Origin: Citreicoccus inhibens | Lineage (GTDB): Bacteria; Myxococcota; Myxococcia; Myxococcales; Myxococcaceae | Direction of reading: 5' to 3' | NCBI RefSeq assembly: GCF_019039035.1 | Contig: NZ_JAHNZT010000024.1 | Coordinates: 60,229 to 124,228, forward strand | DNA length: 64,000 bases | Shown: positions 15,267 to 24,324 of the stretch, one piece after another | Layout of the letters: every line of letters begins with the position of its first letter | How positions within the stretch are numbered: the stretch's first letter is position 1 | Notes under the pieces: generated by a model | What the model saw: only the letters and a program-made list of their open reading frames with translations | Database searches by the model: none | What the model was told of the DNA's origin: nothing | Made by a program: the position numbers and the translations under genes

Positions 15267-16184
15267 CTATGCGAGCGCGGCGGGTCCCAGCAGGTCCCTC
15301 AGCGCGGCCTCCAGCTCGGGGTGTTGGAAGACGAAGCCTCTTTCCAGCGCGCGCGCCGGCAGCACCCGCTGTCCCTCCAGCACCACGCGCGCCATCTCCC
15401 CGAAGCGGGCCTTGAGCACGAGGCCGGGCACGTGCATCCCGGCCGGGCGCTCCAGCACGCGGCCCAGGGCGTGCGCGAACTCGGCGTTCGTCACGGGCAC
15501 GGGTGACGTGGCGTTGAGCGCGCCCTCCAGCTCCGGGCGCTCCACGACGAACCGCAGCAGGTCCACGAGGTCCTCGCGGTGCACCCAGCTCACGTACTGA
15601 AGCCCCGCGCCCACGCGCCCGCCCGCGCCCACGCGGAACAGCGGCAGCATCCGGTGCAGCGCGCCGCCCGAGGGATGCAGCACCACGCCGATGCGCAGCA
15701 CCGCGGTGGCCACACCCGCCGCCCGTGCTCGCAGGGCCTCGGTCTCCCAGTCCTGGCACACGCGCGCGAGGAAGTCGTCGCCGGGCGCATGCGACTCCGT
15801 CAGCGGCTGTGCCCCCCGCGCGCCGCCGTAGTAGCCCACCGCCGACGCCGACACGAACCGCCGCACCGTCCCCGCGCGCTCCAGCGCCGCCACCACCGCC
15901 CGCGTGCCGAGCACCCGGCTGTCGTGGATGCGGTGCTTCACCTCGCGCGTCCACCGTTGATCCACCGGCTCCCCGGCCAGATGCACCACCGCCTCCACCC
16001 CCGCCAGCGCGCCGTCCGGCACCTCCCATCCCACCCAGGAGGTCCCCGTGACGCCCGCCGGGAGACTGGCCAGGGTTCGTTCAAGGTTGCGCGAGAGGAC
16101 GTGGACCTGATGCCCCACGTCGCACAAACACTGAACAAGCCGAGCGCCCAGGAAGCCGCTCGCGCCGGTGACGGCGACCCTCAC
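15267..16184 (-). CDS. TIGR01777-family NAD(P)-dependent epimerase
   Basis: The protein is 305 aa from a GTG start at 16184 that overlaps the upstream stop as GTGA. The Rossmann motif TGASGFLGARLV begins at residue 5, VVHLAGEPV follows, and SASAVGYYGG supplies the Ser and Tyr region. The closing AARALERGFVFQHPELEAALRDLL is the typical tail of the YfcH/TIGR01777 family (extended SDR, no assigned substrate). Length fits the family. Coupling to the thioredoxin-like gene suggests one operon. Confidence 0.92.
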   Translation of the reverse strand: MRVAVTGASGFLGARLVQCLCDVGHQVHVLSRNLERTLASLPAGVTGTSWVGWEVPDGALAGVEAVVHLAGEPVDQRWTREVKHRIHDSRVLGTRAVVAALERAGTVRRFVSASAVGYYGGARGAQPLTESHAPGDDFLARVCQDWETEALRARAAGVATAVLRIGVVLHPSGGALHRMLPLFRVGAGGRVGAGLQYVSWVHREDLVDLLRFVVERPELEGALNATSPVPVTNAEFAHALGRVLERPAGMHVPGLVLKARFGEMARVVLEGQRVLPARALERGFVFQHPELEAALRDLLGPAALA

Positions 16185-16735
16185 GGGGCGGTTCCGGTTC
16201 CCGGCGCGGGCACTCCAAGGTCCTGCCCCACCAGCGCGCCGAGCTGGACGAAGAAGGCCTCGCGCTCCTCGGGCTTCATCCGCCCGGCGTGCTGGAAGAC
16301 GACCGCGCCCGTGGCGTCCAGGAGCAGCACGTTGGAGGTCTTGGTGGGCAGCTCCCACGGGGCCCGGCCCAGCGTCCCGTCCAGGTCCACGAGGATGGGG
16401 ATGCCGACCTTCTTCTCCTCGTCGCGGACGTAGGAGAGGGCGATCTGCCGAGCGGGGAAGAAGTCGTAGCGCTGGAGGTTCGCGACCGCCACCACCCACG
16501 CGGCGCTCAGCAGCCCGTGCTCGCGGCCCTTGGCGAACAGCTCTTCCTTCAGGGCCGCGTTGAGCGTGGTGGAGTCCCGGTCCTCGTAGAAGAGGATGAC
16601 CGGCTTGCCTCGCCAGTGGGACAGCCGCACCGACTCCCCGTTGGAGCCGCGCAGGGCCGCGTCCCGAGGGCCCGCGACAGGGGCTCCTCCCGCCGCCAGG
16701 GTCGCCGAGAGCACGCCAGCCAGCCATGTCTTCAT
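16181..16735 (-). CDS. exported thioredoxin-fold protein without CxxC
   Basis: The protein is 184 aa from the ATG at 16735. A signal peptide is present (MKTWLAGVLSATLAAGGAPVA). The remainder resembles an AhpC/TSA or YtfJ-like thioredoxin fold: RLSHWRGKPVILFYEDRDST, then PILVDLDGTLGR, then NVLLLDATGAVVFQHAGRM. The redox CxxC is replaced, so it is unlikely to be a disulfide oxidoreductase. It is divergent from the crt operon, and its promoter must share the 120-bp region with the operator repeats. Confidence 0.78.
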   Translation of the reverse strand: MKTWLAGVLSATLAAGGAPVAGPRDAALRGSNGESVRLSHWRGKPVILFYEDRDSTTLNAALKEELFAKGREHGLLSAAWVVAVANLQRYDFFPARQIALSYVRDEEKKVGIPILVDLDGTLGRAPWELPTKTSNVLLLDATGAVVFQHAGRMKPEEREAFFVQLGALVGQDLGVPAPGTGTAP

Positions 16736-16747
16736 CGGTGCACTCCT

Positions 16748-16791
16748 TTGTACAGAGTTGAAACAAACATTGGACATAGTCTTGACAAGAG
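16748..16791 (+). promoter_or_regulatory. four 11-bp direct repeats, probable CarH operator of the crt operon
   Basis: Four consecutive 11-bp units start at 16748, 16759, 16770 and 16781, each with ACA at positions 5-7. Units 1 and 3 (TTGTACAGAGT and TTGGACATAGT) agree at 9 of 11 bases. CarH of Thermus is known to bind 11-bp direct repeats spanning the -35 element, and the same arrangement holds here, since unit 4 contains TTGACA. This places repression directly on the crtE promoter. Confidence 0.72.
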
Positions 16792-16811
16792 CTGGACGCA
16801 AACGCTACCTG
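16782..16811 (+). promoter_or_regulatory. probable housekeeping-type promoter of the crt operon
   Basis: TTGACA at 16782-16787 is a perfect -35 hexamer. With an 18-bp spacer, TACCTG at 16806-16811 is a weak -10. Transcription would start near 16818, leaving about a 40-nt leader before the crtE ATG. The -35 lies inside the fourth operator repeat. Confidence 0.6.
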
Positions 16812-16857
16812 TGGGGTGAAGGCCGCAGTCCGTCCTCTCCTCCGTGAGGTCCGCCGC

Positions 16858-17943
16858 ATGGCCCCCGTGCCTCCCAACGCGCAGTCGGCGGGTGACGCGC
16901 CGTCGCTCGAACAGGCGTGGCTGCAGCGCGTGCAGGGGCAGGTGGAGTCCTCGCTGGCGGAGCTGTTCGAGCTGCCGGACGAGGTGGGCCTGGACGAACG
17001 CTGGACTCAGGCGATGGCGCGCGCGCGGGCCTATGCCCTGCGGCCGGCGAAGCGACTGCGGCCGGCGTTGGTGCTGGCGGGCTATGGCATGGCGCGGGGC
17101 GGCTCGGGAGTGCCGCCGGGGCTGTGGCGCTTCGCGGCGGGCCTGGAGCTGCTGCACACGTTCCTGCTCATCCACGACGACGTGGCGGATCAGGCGACGA
17201 CGCGCCGCGGAGGCCCCGCGCTGCACCAGCTGCTGGCGGCGGGGCGCGCGGGTGAGGACCTGGCGATGGTGCTGGGCGATCACCTCTTCGCGCGCGCACT
17301 GGAGGCGCTGCTGGCGTGCGGGCTGCCCGGTGTCACCGACGTGGCGCGCTACTACCTGGCGGTGTGTCGGCACACGGCGGCCGGACAGTTCCTGGACCTG
17401 GAGGTGTCGCGCGCGCCGTTGTCCGAGGTGACGCTGTTCCAGTCGCTGCGCGTGGCGCACCTCAAGACGGCGCGCTACGGCTTCTGCGCGCCGCTGGTGT
17501 GCGGGGCCATGCTGGCGGGCGGTGGCGAGGCGCTGACGGAAGGGCTGGAGCGCGTGGGCCGCCACGTGGGGCTGGCCTACCAGCTCCGAGACGACTTGCT
17601 GGGCCTCTTCGGAGACTCGGGCGTGGCGGGCAAGTCGTGCGACAGCGACTTCGTCCAAGGCAAGCGCACCTTCCCGGTGCTGGCCGCGTATACGCGGGCC
17701 TCGCCCGAGGGGCGTGCCGAGCTGGATGCCCTGTGGTCGCTGCCCGCTGCCGCGAAGGACGCCGCCGCGCTGGCTCGGGCCCGCGCGCTGGTGGAGTTCC
17801 ATGGGGGGCGTGCCGCGGGTGAGCGGCGGGTGGAGCAGTGCTCTCGCGCCGCGCGGCGTGCGCTCCGGGGGCTGCCCAATCCTCAAGGCATGCGCGAGCG
17901 GCTGGATGCGCTCATCGAGCGGCTGACGTACCGGGCCGCGTGA
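16858..17943 (+). CDS. crtE: geranylgeranyl diphosphate synthase
   Basis: The protein is 361 aa from the ATG at 16858, chosen over an in-frame GTG at 16816 because that codon would lie at the predicted transcription start. It condenses isopentenyl diphosphate units to C20 GGPP, the first dedicated carotenoid precursor. The first aspartate-rich motif is HDDVAD, KRLRP lies upstream of it, and the second Asp region is YQLRDDLLGLFGD, all typical of all-trans prenyl synthases. It is the first gene of the crt operon and 7 bp separate it from crtIb. Confidence 0.93.
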   Translation: MAPVPPNAQSAGDAPSLEQAWLQRVQGQVESSLAELFELPDEVGLDERWTQAMARARAYALRPAKRLRPALVLAGYGMARGGSGVPPGLWRFAAGLELLHTFLLIHDDVADQATTRRGGPALHQLLAAGRAGEDLAMVLGDHLFARALEALLACGLPGVTDVARYYLAVCRHTAAGQFLDLEVSRAPLSEVTLFQSLRVAHLKTARYGFCAPLVCGAMLAGGGEALTEGLERVGRHVGLAYQLRDDLLGLFGDSGVAGKSCDSDFVQGKRTFPVLAAYTRASPEGRAELDALWSLPAAAKDAAALARARALVEFHGGRAAGERRVEQCSRAARRALRGLPNPQGMRERLDALIERLTYRAA

Positions 17944-17950
17944 GGACGTC

Positions 17951-19501
17951 ATGGGTGAACCCGGCAGGCCGAGCGTGGTGGTGGTGGGCGCGGGCGTGGG
18001 CGGGTTGGCCGCGGCGGCGCGGCTCGCGCACCACGGGTTCGATGTCCAGGTCCTGGAGAAGACATCCGGGCCCGGCGGGCGCTGCAACCAGCTTCGGGTG
18101 GACGGCTTCAGGTGGGACATCGGCCCCACCATCGTGTTGATGCCGGAGGTGTTCGAGGAGACCTTCCGCGCGCTCGGCCGGCGGTTAGAGGACTACCTGA
18201 CGCTCCTGCGGTGCGATCCGAACTACCGCGTGCACTTCCGGGATGGCTCGCACGTCACCTTCACCTCCGAGCTGTGCGCCATGGGACGCGAGCTGGAGCG
18301 CGTGGAGCCCGGCAGCTACGAGCGCTACCTGGCCTTCCTGGCCCAAGGCCGCGAGCAGTACCGCATCAGCCTGGAGCGTCTGGTGGGCCGCAACTACGCG
18401 GGGCTCACGGACTACCTGTCGCCCCGCGTGCTGGCGAGCCTCTTCCAGGTGCGCGCGCACCGCCGCATGTACTCGGACGTGGCGCGCTTCTTCCGCGATG
18501 AGCGGCTGCGCGCGGCGATGACCTTCCAGACGATGTACCTGGGCGTGTCCCCGTACGCGTCCCCTGCTGTGTATGGCCTGTTGCCCTTCACGGAGCTGGG
18601 CGTGGGCATCTGGTTTCCCCAGGGCGGGCTGTATGCCATTCCCCGCGCGCTGGAGCGGCTGGGCCGCGAGGAGGGCGTGCGCTTCCGCTATGGCGCGAGC
18701 GTGGAGCGCATCCTCACCGAGGGCGGGCGGGCCACGGGCGTGCGGCTGGTGGGCGGCGAAGTGCTTCGCGCGGACGCGGTGCTGTGCAACGCGGACCTGC
18801 CCTACGCCTATGAGACGTTGTTGGACGCGAAGGCCGTCCCGCTGAAGCGGCGCACGCCGCTGCGCTTCACGTCGAGCGCGTACCTCCTCTACCTGGGCAT
18901 GAAGCGGCGAGTGCCGGGGCTCCTGCACCACAACGTGGTGTTCGGCCGCGACTACCGGGGTTCGTTCGAGGACATCTTCGAGCGCTTCCGTGTGCCGGAG
19001 GACCCGAGCTTCTACGTCAGCGTGCCCACTCGGACGGACCCAGGGCTCGCGCCGCCCGGCCGCGACGCGCTCTACGTCCTGGTGCCCGTGCCGCATCAGC
19101 ACCCCAACCTGTGCTGGCGCGACGAAGGGCCGCGCGTGCGCGCCAAGGTGTTCCAGCGCCTGGCCGAGCTGGGGCTCCCCGGGTTGGAGCGCGACATCGC
19201 GGTGGAGCGCGTCTTCACGCCGGATGACTGGGCCGGCACGTTCAATCTGGCGCGCGGCAGCGCCTTCGGGCTGGCGCAGAACTTCATGCAGATTGGTCCC
19301 TTCCGTCCCGCCAATCAGGACGCGCGCGTGCGCAACCTCTTCTTCGTGGGCGCGTCCACGCAGCCGGGGACGGGGCTGCCCACGGTGCTCATCTCCGCGC
19401 GGCTCGTCACCGAGCGCTTGGGGACATGGGCGCGCACGGTGGGGCTCGTGCCTCGGCCGGCCTCGCCTGCGTCGGCGTCGTTCTCGGAGGCCACCGCATG
19501 A
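17951..19501 (+). CDS. crtIb: phytoene desaturase CrtIb
   Basis: The protein is 516 aa. An N-terminal FAD-binding motif (VVVGAGVGGLAAAARLA) is followed by GGRCNQLRVDGFRWDIGPT, and a CrtI-type C-terminal signature is present (GASTQPGTGLPTVLISARL). In M. xanthus two CrtI-like enzymes share phytoene desaturation, and by gene order this one corresponds to CrtIb. The stop overlaps the crtB start by 4 bp (ATGA). Confidence 0.93.
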   Translation: MGEPGRPSVVVVGAGVGGLAAAARLAHHGFDVQVLEKTSGPGGRCNQLRVDGFRWDIGPTIVLMPEVFEETFRALGRRLEDYLTLLRCDPNYRVHFRDGSHVTFTSELCAMGRELERVEPGSYERYLAFLAQGREQYRISLERLVGRNYAGLTDYLSPRVLASLFQVRAHRRMYSDVARFFRDERLRAAMTFQTMYLGVSPYASPAVYGLLPFTELGVGIWFPQGGLYAIPRALERLGREEGVRFRYGASVERILTEGGRATGVRLVGGEVLRADAVLCNADLPYAYETLLDAKAVPLKRRTPLRFTSSAYLLYLGMKRRVPGLLHHNVVFGRDYRGSFEDIFERFRVPEDPSFYVSVPTRTDPGLAPPGRDALYVLVPVPHQHPNLCWRDEGPRVRAKVFQRLAELGLPGLERDIAVERVFTPDDWAGTFNLARGSAFGLAQNFMQIGPFRPANQDARVRNLFFVGASTQPGTGLPTVLISARLVTERLGTWARTVGLVPRPASPASASFSEATA

Positions 19502-20505
19502 CGCCCGCTTCGGACGATGCGCCGCTCATCGCGCGGGGCTATGGGTTGGCGAAGCAGGTGACTCGCCAGCACGCGAAGAGCTTCTCCTTCGCCTCGTACC
19601 TGCTCTTCGGGCAGCGCCGGAAGGCGGCCTTCGCGCTGTATGCCTTTTGTCGAAGGCTCGATGACCTGGTGGATGGCGACGCGGGCGAGGGCGGAGACCT
19701 GTCCCTCCGTCTGGCGACGGCGCGGTGGCGCGTGCGCGAGCTGTACACGGCGATGCCGGAGCTGGCCTCGGCCGAGTGGGGACTCTTGCCTGCGCCCCCG
19801 CGCGGAGAGGCGGCCCGCGCGCCCTGGGACGCGGGCGAGTTCGCCGCTCTGGCGCACACGGTGCGGCGCTACCGCATTCCGGAGCAGCCCTTCCAGGACC
19901 TCATCTCCGGAATGGAGATGGACCTGACGCGCGCTCGCTATGACACGTGGGCGCAGCTGGACTTGTACTGCTACCGGGTGGCGGGCGTGGTGGGGTTGAT
20001 GCTGACGCCGGTGCTCGGGGGGGAGGACGCGCGCGCGGTGGCTCCAGCGGCGGACCTGGGCCGCGCGATGCAGCTCACCAACATCCTGCGCGACGTGCGC
20101 GAGGACCTGGAGCGCGGTCGCGTCTACCTGCCCGCCGAGGAGCTGCGCGCCTACGGTCTGTCCGAGGACGACCTGCGCCGGGGCGAAGTGGACGCGCGGT
20201 GGCGCGACTTCATGCGGTTCCAGATTCGCCGTGCCCGGGCCTATTACGCGCGCGCGGCCTCGGGGGTGCGCTACCTGCGAGGGGTGGGCTCACAGCGGAT
20301 GGTGCGGCTCATGGGCGCCCTCTATGGCGACATCCTCCGCGACATCGAGGCGAGGGACTTCGACGTCTTCCGCGCCCGCGCGTTCGTGCCCACGCGACGG
20401 AAGCTCGCGCTGGCGGCCCTGACCTTGGTTCATCCCCCCTCGGTGTTGCCCGAGTCCTCCGACGCCGCGCAGGCGCTGCTGCCGCGCACGGGGACGGAAG
20501 GCTGA
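19498..20505 (+). CDS. crtB: phytoene synthase
   Basis: The protein is 335 aa. It joins two GGPP molecules to phytoene. Both trans-isoprenyl synthase signatures are visible: an Asp-rich YAFCRRLDDLVDG near residue 55, and a second reading LGRAMQLTNILRDVREDLERGR near 185. SFSFASYLLF near the start is the conserved Ser/Phe region. Translation is coupled to crtIb by the 4-bp overlap; a 9-bp gap follows before crtIa. Confidence 0.95.
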   Translation: MTPASDDAPLIARGYGLAKQVTRQHAKSFSFASYLLFGQRRKAAFALYAFCRRLDDLVDGDAGEGGDLSLRLATARWRVRELYTAMPELASAEWGLLPAPPRGEAARAPWDAGEFAALAHTVRRYRIPEQPFQDLISGMEMDLTRARYDTWAQLDLYCYRVAGVVGLMLTPVLGGEDARAVAPAADLGRAMQLTNILRDVREDLERGRVYLPAEELRAYGLSEDDLRRGEVDARWRDFMRFQIRRARAYYARAASGVRYLRGVGSQRMVRLMGALYGDILRDIEARDFDVFRARAFVPTRRKLALAALTLVHPPSVLPESSDAAQALLPRTGTEG

Positions 20506-20514
20506 GAGGCGCCC

Positions 20515-21972
20515 ATGAAGCGAATGCGCGTCGCCGTGGTGGGAGGAGGCATCGGAGGGCTGACCGCGGCGGGGCTCCTGGCGAAGGAGGGCCATGCGGT
20601 GACGCTCTTCGAGGGCGGCGCGACGTTGGGTGGCAAGGCTCGCGCGCTCTCGTGCGAGGGCCTCACGCTGGACACGGGGCCCACGCTGCTGACGTTGCCG
20701 GAGCTGGTGCGCGGGACGTTCGCGGCGCTGGATGCGGTGGACCTCTTGCCGCCCTTCATCGAGTTGGAGCCGCAGTGCGCCTATCGCTTCTCCGACGGGT
20801 GCAGGTTCACGGCGCACAAGGACCTGGAGCGCACGGCGTGGAGCGCGGGCGAGCTGCGGCCCAGTGAGCGGCGCGGGGTCCGCTCGTTCTACGACGAGGC
20901 CGCGCGCATCTGGCGCGCCGCGGGCGAGCCCTACCTGGAGGCCCCTTTCGAGGGGCTGGCGGGCTTCATGGCGCGCGTGGCGAGGCGGGGCGTGGGCGCG
21001 GTGGTGGCGGGGATGAAGTTGCCCACGCTGCATGACCTCGCGGTGAAGCACTTCAAGACGCACCACCTCCAGCAGTTCGTGGGGCGCTTCGCCACCTACG
21101 CGGGCGCCTCACCCTTCGAAGCGAGCGCCGCGTTCTCGCTCATCCCGCACATCGAGCGGGCCTATGGCGTGCACCATGTCCGCGGTGGCATTGGCGCGCT
21201 GGTGGAGGCCTTGGGGCAGGCCGTGCACCGCCAGGGGGTCACGGTGCGGCTGGGCGTGCGCGCCACCTTCTCGCGAGATGCCGAGGGCTACCGCGTGGGG
21301 CCGCTCGGGAGCGCGGAGCCGTTCGACACCGTGGTGGTGAACGCGGATCCGCTGCGCTCGGCGCGCCGTGAGTCCGGGCCCCTGGCGCTCTCTGGCTTCG
21401 TGCTGCTCTTGGAGGTGGAGGGACGCCCGGCGTTGCCGCATCACACGGTGCTCTTCGGCGGGGACTCGGCCCGCGAGTTCTCCGAGCTGTTCCGGGGACA
21501 GCTCGCGGCGGACCCCACGGTGTATCTGTGCAACCCCTCCGCGACGGACGCCACCATGGCGCCGCCGGGGCGCACGGGCGTGTTCGTCATGGTGAACGCG
21601 CCGCCGCTGCCCCAGGACTTCGAGGCCGCGGAGCGCGCCGCGCGCGCGTGGGAGCTGAATGCCGAGCGGGCGAAGGGGCAGATGTTCGACAAGCTCCATC
21701 AGCACTTCCCGGAGCTGCGCGGGCGCATGCGCATCGTGGGGCAGCGCACGCCGGTGGACCTGGCGGAGCAGGGGGCTCCGGGTGGCTCTATCTACGGCTT
21801 CCTGCCGCACGGGAGGTTCGGTCCGTTCCGGCGTCCTCGGATTCGTGGCGGAACTCCCGGCCTGTTCTTCGCGGGGGGTGGGACGCACCCGGGCGGGGGT
21901 GTGCCGCTGGTCATGTTGTCCGGGCGCTTCGCCGCGGAGATGGCGTTGGCGCACTTGCGGAGGGAGACATGA
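20515..21972 (+). CDS. crtIa: phytoene desaturase CrtIa
   Basis: The protein is 485 aa with an FAD-binding start (VAVVGGGIGGLTAAGLLAKEG) and GGKARALSCEGLTLDTGPT. The C-terminus has GGGTHPGGGVPLVMLSGR, the CrtI/CrtD family signature. It is the second CrtI-like enzyme of the operon and by order matches M. xanthus CrtIa. A role in later desaturation (CrtD-like) cannot be excluded by sequence. The stop overlaps the crtC start by 4 bp. Confidence 0.92.
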   Translation: MKRMRVAVVGGGIGGLTAAGLLAKEGHAVTLFEGGATLGGKARALSCEGLTLDTGPTLLTLPELVRGTFAALDAVDLLPPFIELEPQCAYRFSDGCRFTAHKDLERTAWSAGELRPSERRGVRSFYDEAARIWRAAGEPYLEAPFEGLAGFMARVARRGVGAVVAGMKLPTLHDLAVKHFKTHHLQQFVGRFATYAGASPFEASAAFSLIPHIERAYGVHHVRGGIGALVEALGQAVHRQGVTVRLGVRATFSRDAEGYRVGPLGSAEPFDTVVVNADPLRSARRESGPLALSGFVLLLEVEGRPALPHHTVLFGGDSAREFSELFRGQLAADPTVYLCNPSATDATMAPPGRTGVFVMVNAPPLPQDFEAAERAARAWELNAERAKGQMFDKLHQHFPELRGRMRIVGQRTPVDLAEQGAPGGSIYGFLPHGRFGPFRRPRIRGGTPGLFFAGGGTHPGGGVPLVMLSGRFAAEMALAHLRRET

Positions 21973-22892
21973 GCGAGCCGTGCCCCCTGCCTCGGTTGCC
22001 GGAGGCCGCGGGGGCCTACCGCTGGTTCTACGCGGACGTCAGCGCGGGGCCGTTCAGCGCGGTGTGCATCTTCATGCTGGGGTCGCTGTTCTCGCCGCGG
22101 TACTCGGCGGCGGCGCGGCGGGGGGGACGGCCGGCGGAGCACAGCGCGGTGAACTTCGCGCTGTACCACGAGGGGACGCGCGAGGCCTGGGTGCTGAGTG
22201 AGTACCCAGAAGCGCGTGTCGAAGCGCCGGGCCGCCTGGCCATCGGGCGCTCGTCGCTCACGTACGCGGACGATGGCGCGGTGCGGATGGAGGTGGTGGA
22301 TTGGACCGCGCCCTGGGGGCGGCCGGTGCGCGCGCGCCTCCTGTTGGAGCCGCTGACGCCCGCGGGCGAGGAGGTGACGCTGGCGCCCGAGCTGCCGCAT
22401 TACTGGCGCGCGTTGGCGCCTCGGGCCCGCGCGCGCCTGGAGGTGGAGACGTTGGGCGTGGCGGTGGAGGGCCTGGGCTATCACGACACCAATCACGGCG
22501 AGGAGTTGCTCGGCGAGCGCTTGTCGGGATGGCACTGGACGCGCACGCACCGCGCGGACTCGACGGTGGTGGACTACCACCTGCCGGGCCGCTTCCCGGC
22601 GCTTCGGTTGACGGCCTCCGCCGCGGCGGTCTCGTGCGCGCGAGGGCCCACGTCGGAGCGACGGTCCACCTACGTGTCGAGCTGGGGCCTGCGCATCCCC
22701 GAGCGGCTGGACGCGGGGCCCGCGCCGCTGGGGGAGCCTCGGCTGTTGGAGTCCTCGCCGTTCTACGCGCGCCTGGAGCTGCGCGAGCGTGGCCTGGATT
22801 CGCTCGGGGAGGTGGCGGACTTTCGCCGCTTCCACTCCCCCTTCATTCGCTGGATGGCGCACTTCCGCACGCGCGTGGAGCATGCGGCATGA
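21969..22892 (+). CDS. crtC: carotenoid 1,2-hydratase
   Basis: The protein is 307 aa. The family adds water to the terminal psi end of acyclic or monocyclic carotenoids. Recognisable stretches include GAYRWFYADVSAGPFSAVCIF near the start, GLGYHDTNHGEELLGE with the conserved His/Asp residues, and WHWTRTHRADSTVVDYHLPG. The C-terminal FRRFHSPFIRWMAHFRTRVE is typical of myxobacterial members. It is flanked by ATGA overlaps on both sides. Confidence 0.88.
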   Translation: MSEPCPLPRLPEAAGAYRWFYADVSAGPFSAVCIFMLGSLFSPRYSAAARRGGRPAEHSAVNFALYHEGTREAWVLSEYPEARVEAPGRLAIGRSSLTYADDGAVRMEVVDWTAPWGRPVRARLLLEPLTPAGEEVTLAPELPHYWRALAPRARARLEVETLGVAVEGLGYHDTNHGEELLGERLSGWHWTRTHRADSTVVDYHLPGRFPALRLTASAAAVSCARGPTSERRSTYVSSWGLRIPERLDAGPAPLGEPRLLESSPFYARLELRERGLDSLGEVADFRRFHSPFIRWMAHFRTRVEHAA

Positions 22893-24019
22893 GCGCGCTG
22901 GGGATGATGGCGCTGTCCTGGGCGGGCGTGGCCGCGGCCTTCAGTGTCGTGACGTGGCTCCGCTTGGGGCGCCGCGTGCCGGTGGCGGCGCGCACGTCCG
23001 TGCCCGTGTTGCTGCTGCGTCCCGTGGAGGCGCCCACCCGCCAGGAACTGGAGAACCTCGCTCGGCCCGTGGACTACCCGGGACCGCTGGAGCACGTGGT
23101 CGTCTCGCCCTACCGGCCTCGGCTGGCGCCGGGCGTCCGGTGGCTGCCGAGCGAGCCGCTCACGGCGAACCGCAAGGTGGGGCACCTGCTGCACGCGCTG
23201 GAGGTGCTCGAGGCGCGCGAGCGCGTGGTGGTGGCGGTGGACGCGGACGTGGCGGTGACGGGCGCGCTGGTGGAGGGGCTGGTCGCGCCCGTGGTGGCGG
23301 GCGCCGCGCTCAGTACGGCCGCGCCCATGCCCGTGTTGCCTCGGGGGCTGCCGGCCCGCGCGCTCGCGGGGGTGCTGCGCTACACGCACCACAGCTTTCG
23401 CGCGCTGCACGTCATGAGCGCGGGCGCGCCCGCGGTGTGCGGCAAGGCCATGGGCTTCTCTCCTCGGGCGGTGGAGGCGCTGCGGAGCGTGGCGGATCAT
23501 CTGGGCGAGGACCTGGAGTTGTCTCGGCGACTGCACGCGCAGGGGCTGGACGTGGCGCTGGGGGCCGCTCCGGCGCTGGTTCCGCTGGCGCCGCTGTCCG
23601 ATTGGCGAGGCCCGCTGGGTCGCCTCACGCGGTGGATGCGCGTGCTCGCTTCGCATCGTCCCGAGCTGTACCCCACCGTGCCGCTCTTGTTCACGCCCAC
23701 GCCGTCGCTGCTCCTCGTGGCCGCCGTGCTGCGCGAGCCGCCGCTGATGGGCGCGGTGGCCCTGCTGGTGCTGGCTCGGCTGGGCCTGTCGTGGCGGCTG
23801 GCGCGGTGGGGCGAGGACGTTGCCCGAGCCGGAGGGGACACCGGCGGCCTGGTGCGCGCGGGGACGGATTGGCTGCTGGGCGAGTGCCTGCTGTGGGCCG
23901 CGTTCCTCGGCTCGCTGCGCCGCTCCCGCCCGGTGACGTGGCGCGGACATACGTATCGGCTCCATCCAGGTGGCCGGCTGGAGCGCGTGTGGCCCGAACC
24001 CAGTGGAGGACCCGGATGA
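22889..24019 (+). CDS. membrane glycosyltransferase (GT2/GT21-like), probable carotenoid glycosylation
   Basis: The protein is 376 aa. It starts with a membrane segment (MMALSWAGVAAAFSVVTWLRLG). The catalytic domain has the processive-type motifs VVVAVDADVAV (DxD), GEDLELSRRL and RLTRW as (Q/R)xxRW, as in ceramide glucosyltransferase and HpnI relatives. C-terminal hydrophobic helices follow. It sits where the M. xanthus operon has orf6. Myxobacterial carotenoids are known as fatty-acyl glucosides, so sugar transfer to the CrtC-made hydroxyl is the natural inference. Confidence 0.82.
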   Translation: MSALGMMALSWAGVAAAFSVVTWLRLGRRVPVAARTSVPVLLLRPVEAPTRQELENLARPVDYPGPLEHVVVSPYRPRLAPGVRWLPSEPLTANRKVGHLLHALEVLEARERVVVAVDADVAVTGALVEGLVAPVVAGAALSTAAPMPVLPRGLPARALAGVLRYTHHSFRALHVMSAGAPAVCGKAMGFSPRAVEALRSVADHLGEDLELSRRLHAQGLDVALGAAPALVPLAPLSDWRGPLGRLTRWMRVLASHRPELYPTVPLLFTPTPSLLLVAAVLREPPLMGAVALLVLARLGLSWRLARWGEDVARAGGDTGGLVRAGTDWLLGECLLWAAFLGSLRRSRPVTWRGHTYRLHPGGRLERVWPEPSGGPG

Positions 24020-24324
24020 CCTACGCGCGCTTCTTGGGAGTGTTCGTCGTCCTGCCCCTGGCGCTGCTCCTCGCGCGGGAGCGGCACCTGTTGTCGTGGC
24101 GACTCCTCCAGCCATTGGGGTGGCTGCTGCTCGTCGTCTACGCGGCGACGACGCCGTGGGACCACGCGGCCGTGCAGTGGGGGCTGTGGGACTTCGCGCC
24201 GGAGCGCATCTGGGGGCCGCGGCTGGGCGGGTTGCCGGTGGAGGAGTACCTGTTCTTCGGACTCCAGACGCTGCTGGTGGGGGTCTGGGCTCGGGTCCGG
24301 TTGGAGCGGGAGGTGACTCCATGA
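24016..24324 (+). CDS. crtYc: heterodimeric lycopene cyclase subunit
   Basis: The protein is 102 aa with three membrane segments, normal for CrtYc. Typical motifs are TPWDHAAVQWGLWDF and the closing PVEEYLFFGLQTLLVG. This subunit pairs with CrtYd to form a beta-cyclase for one or both ends of lycopene. It overlaps both neighbours by 4 bp (ATGA), which implies matched synthesis of the two halves. Confidence 0.93.
   Translation: MTYARFLGVFVVLPLALLLARERHLLSWRLLQPLGWLLLVVYAATTPWDHAAVQWGLWDFAPERIWGPRLGGLPVEEYLFFGLQTLLVGVWARVRLEREVTP

Noticed and set aside
16816..16857. GTG at 16816 as the crtE start
   Set aside because: It would lie at the predicted transcription start with no ribosome-binding site; the ATG at 16858 follows a GAGG.
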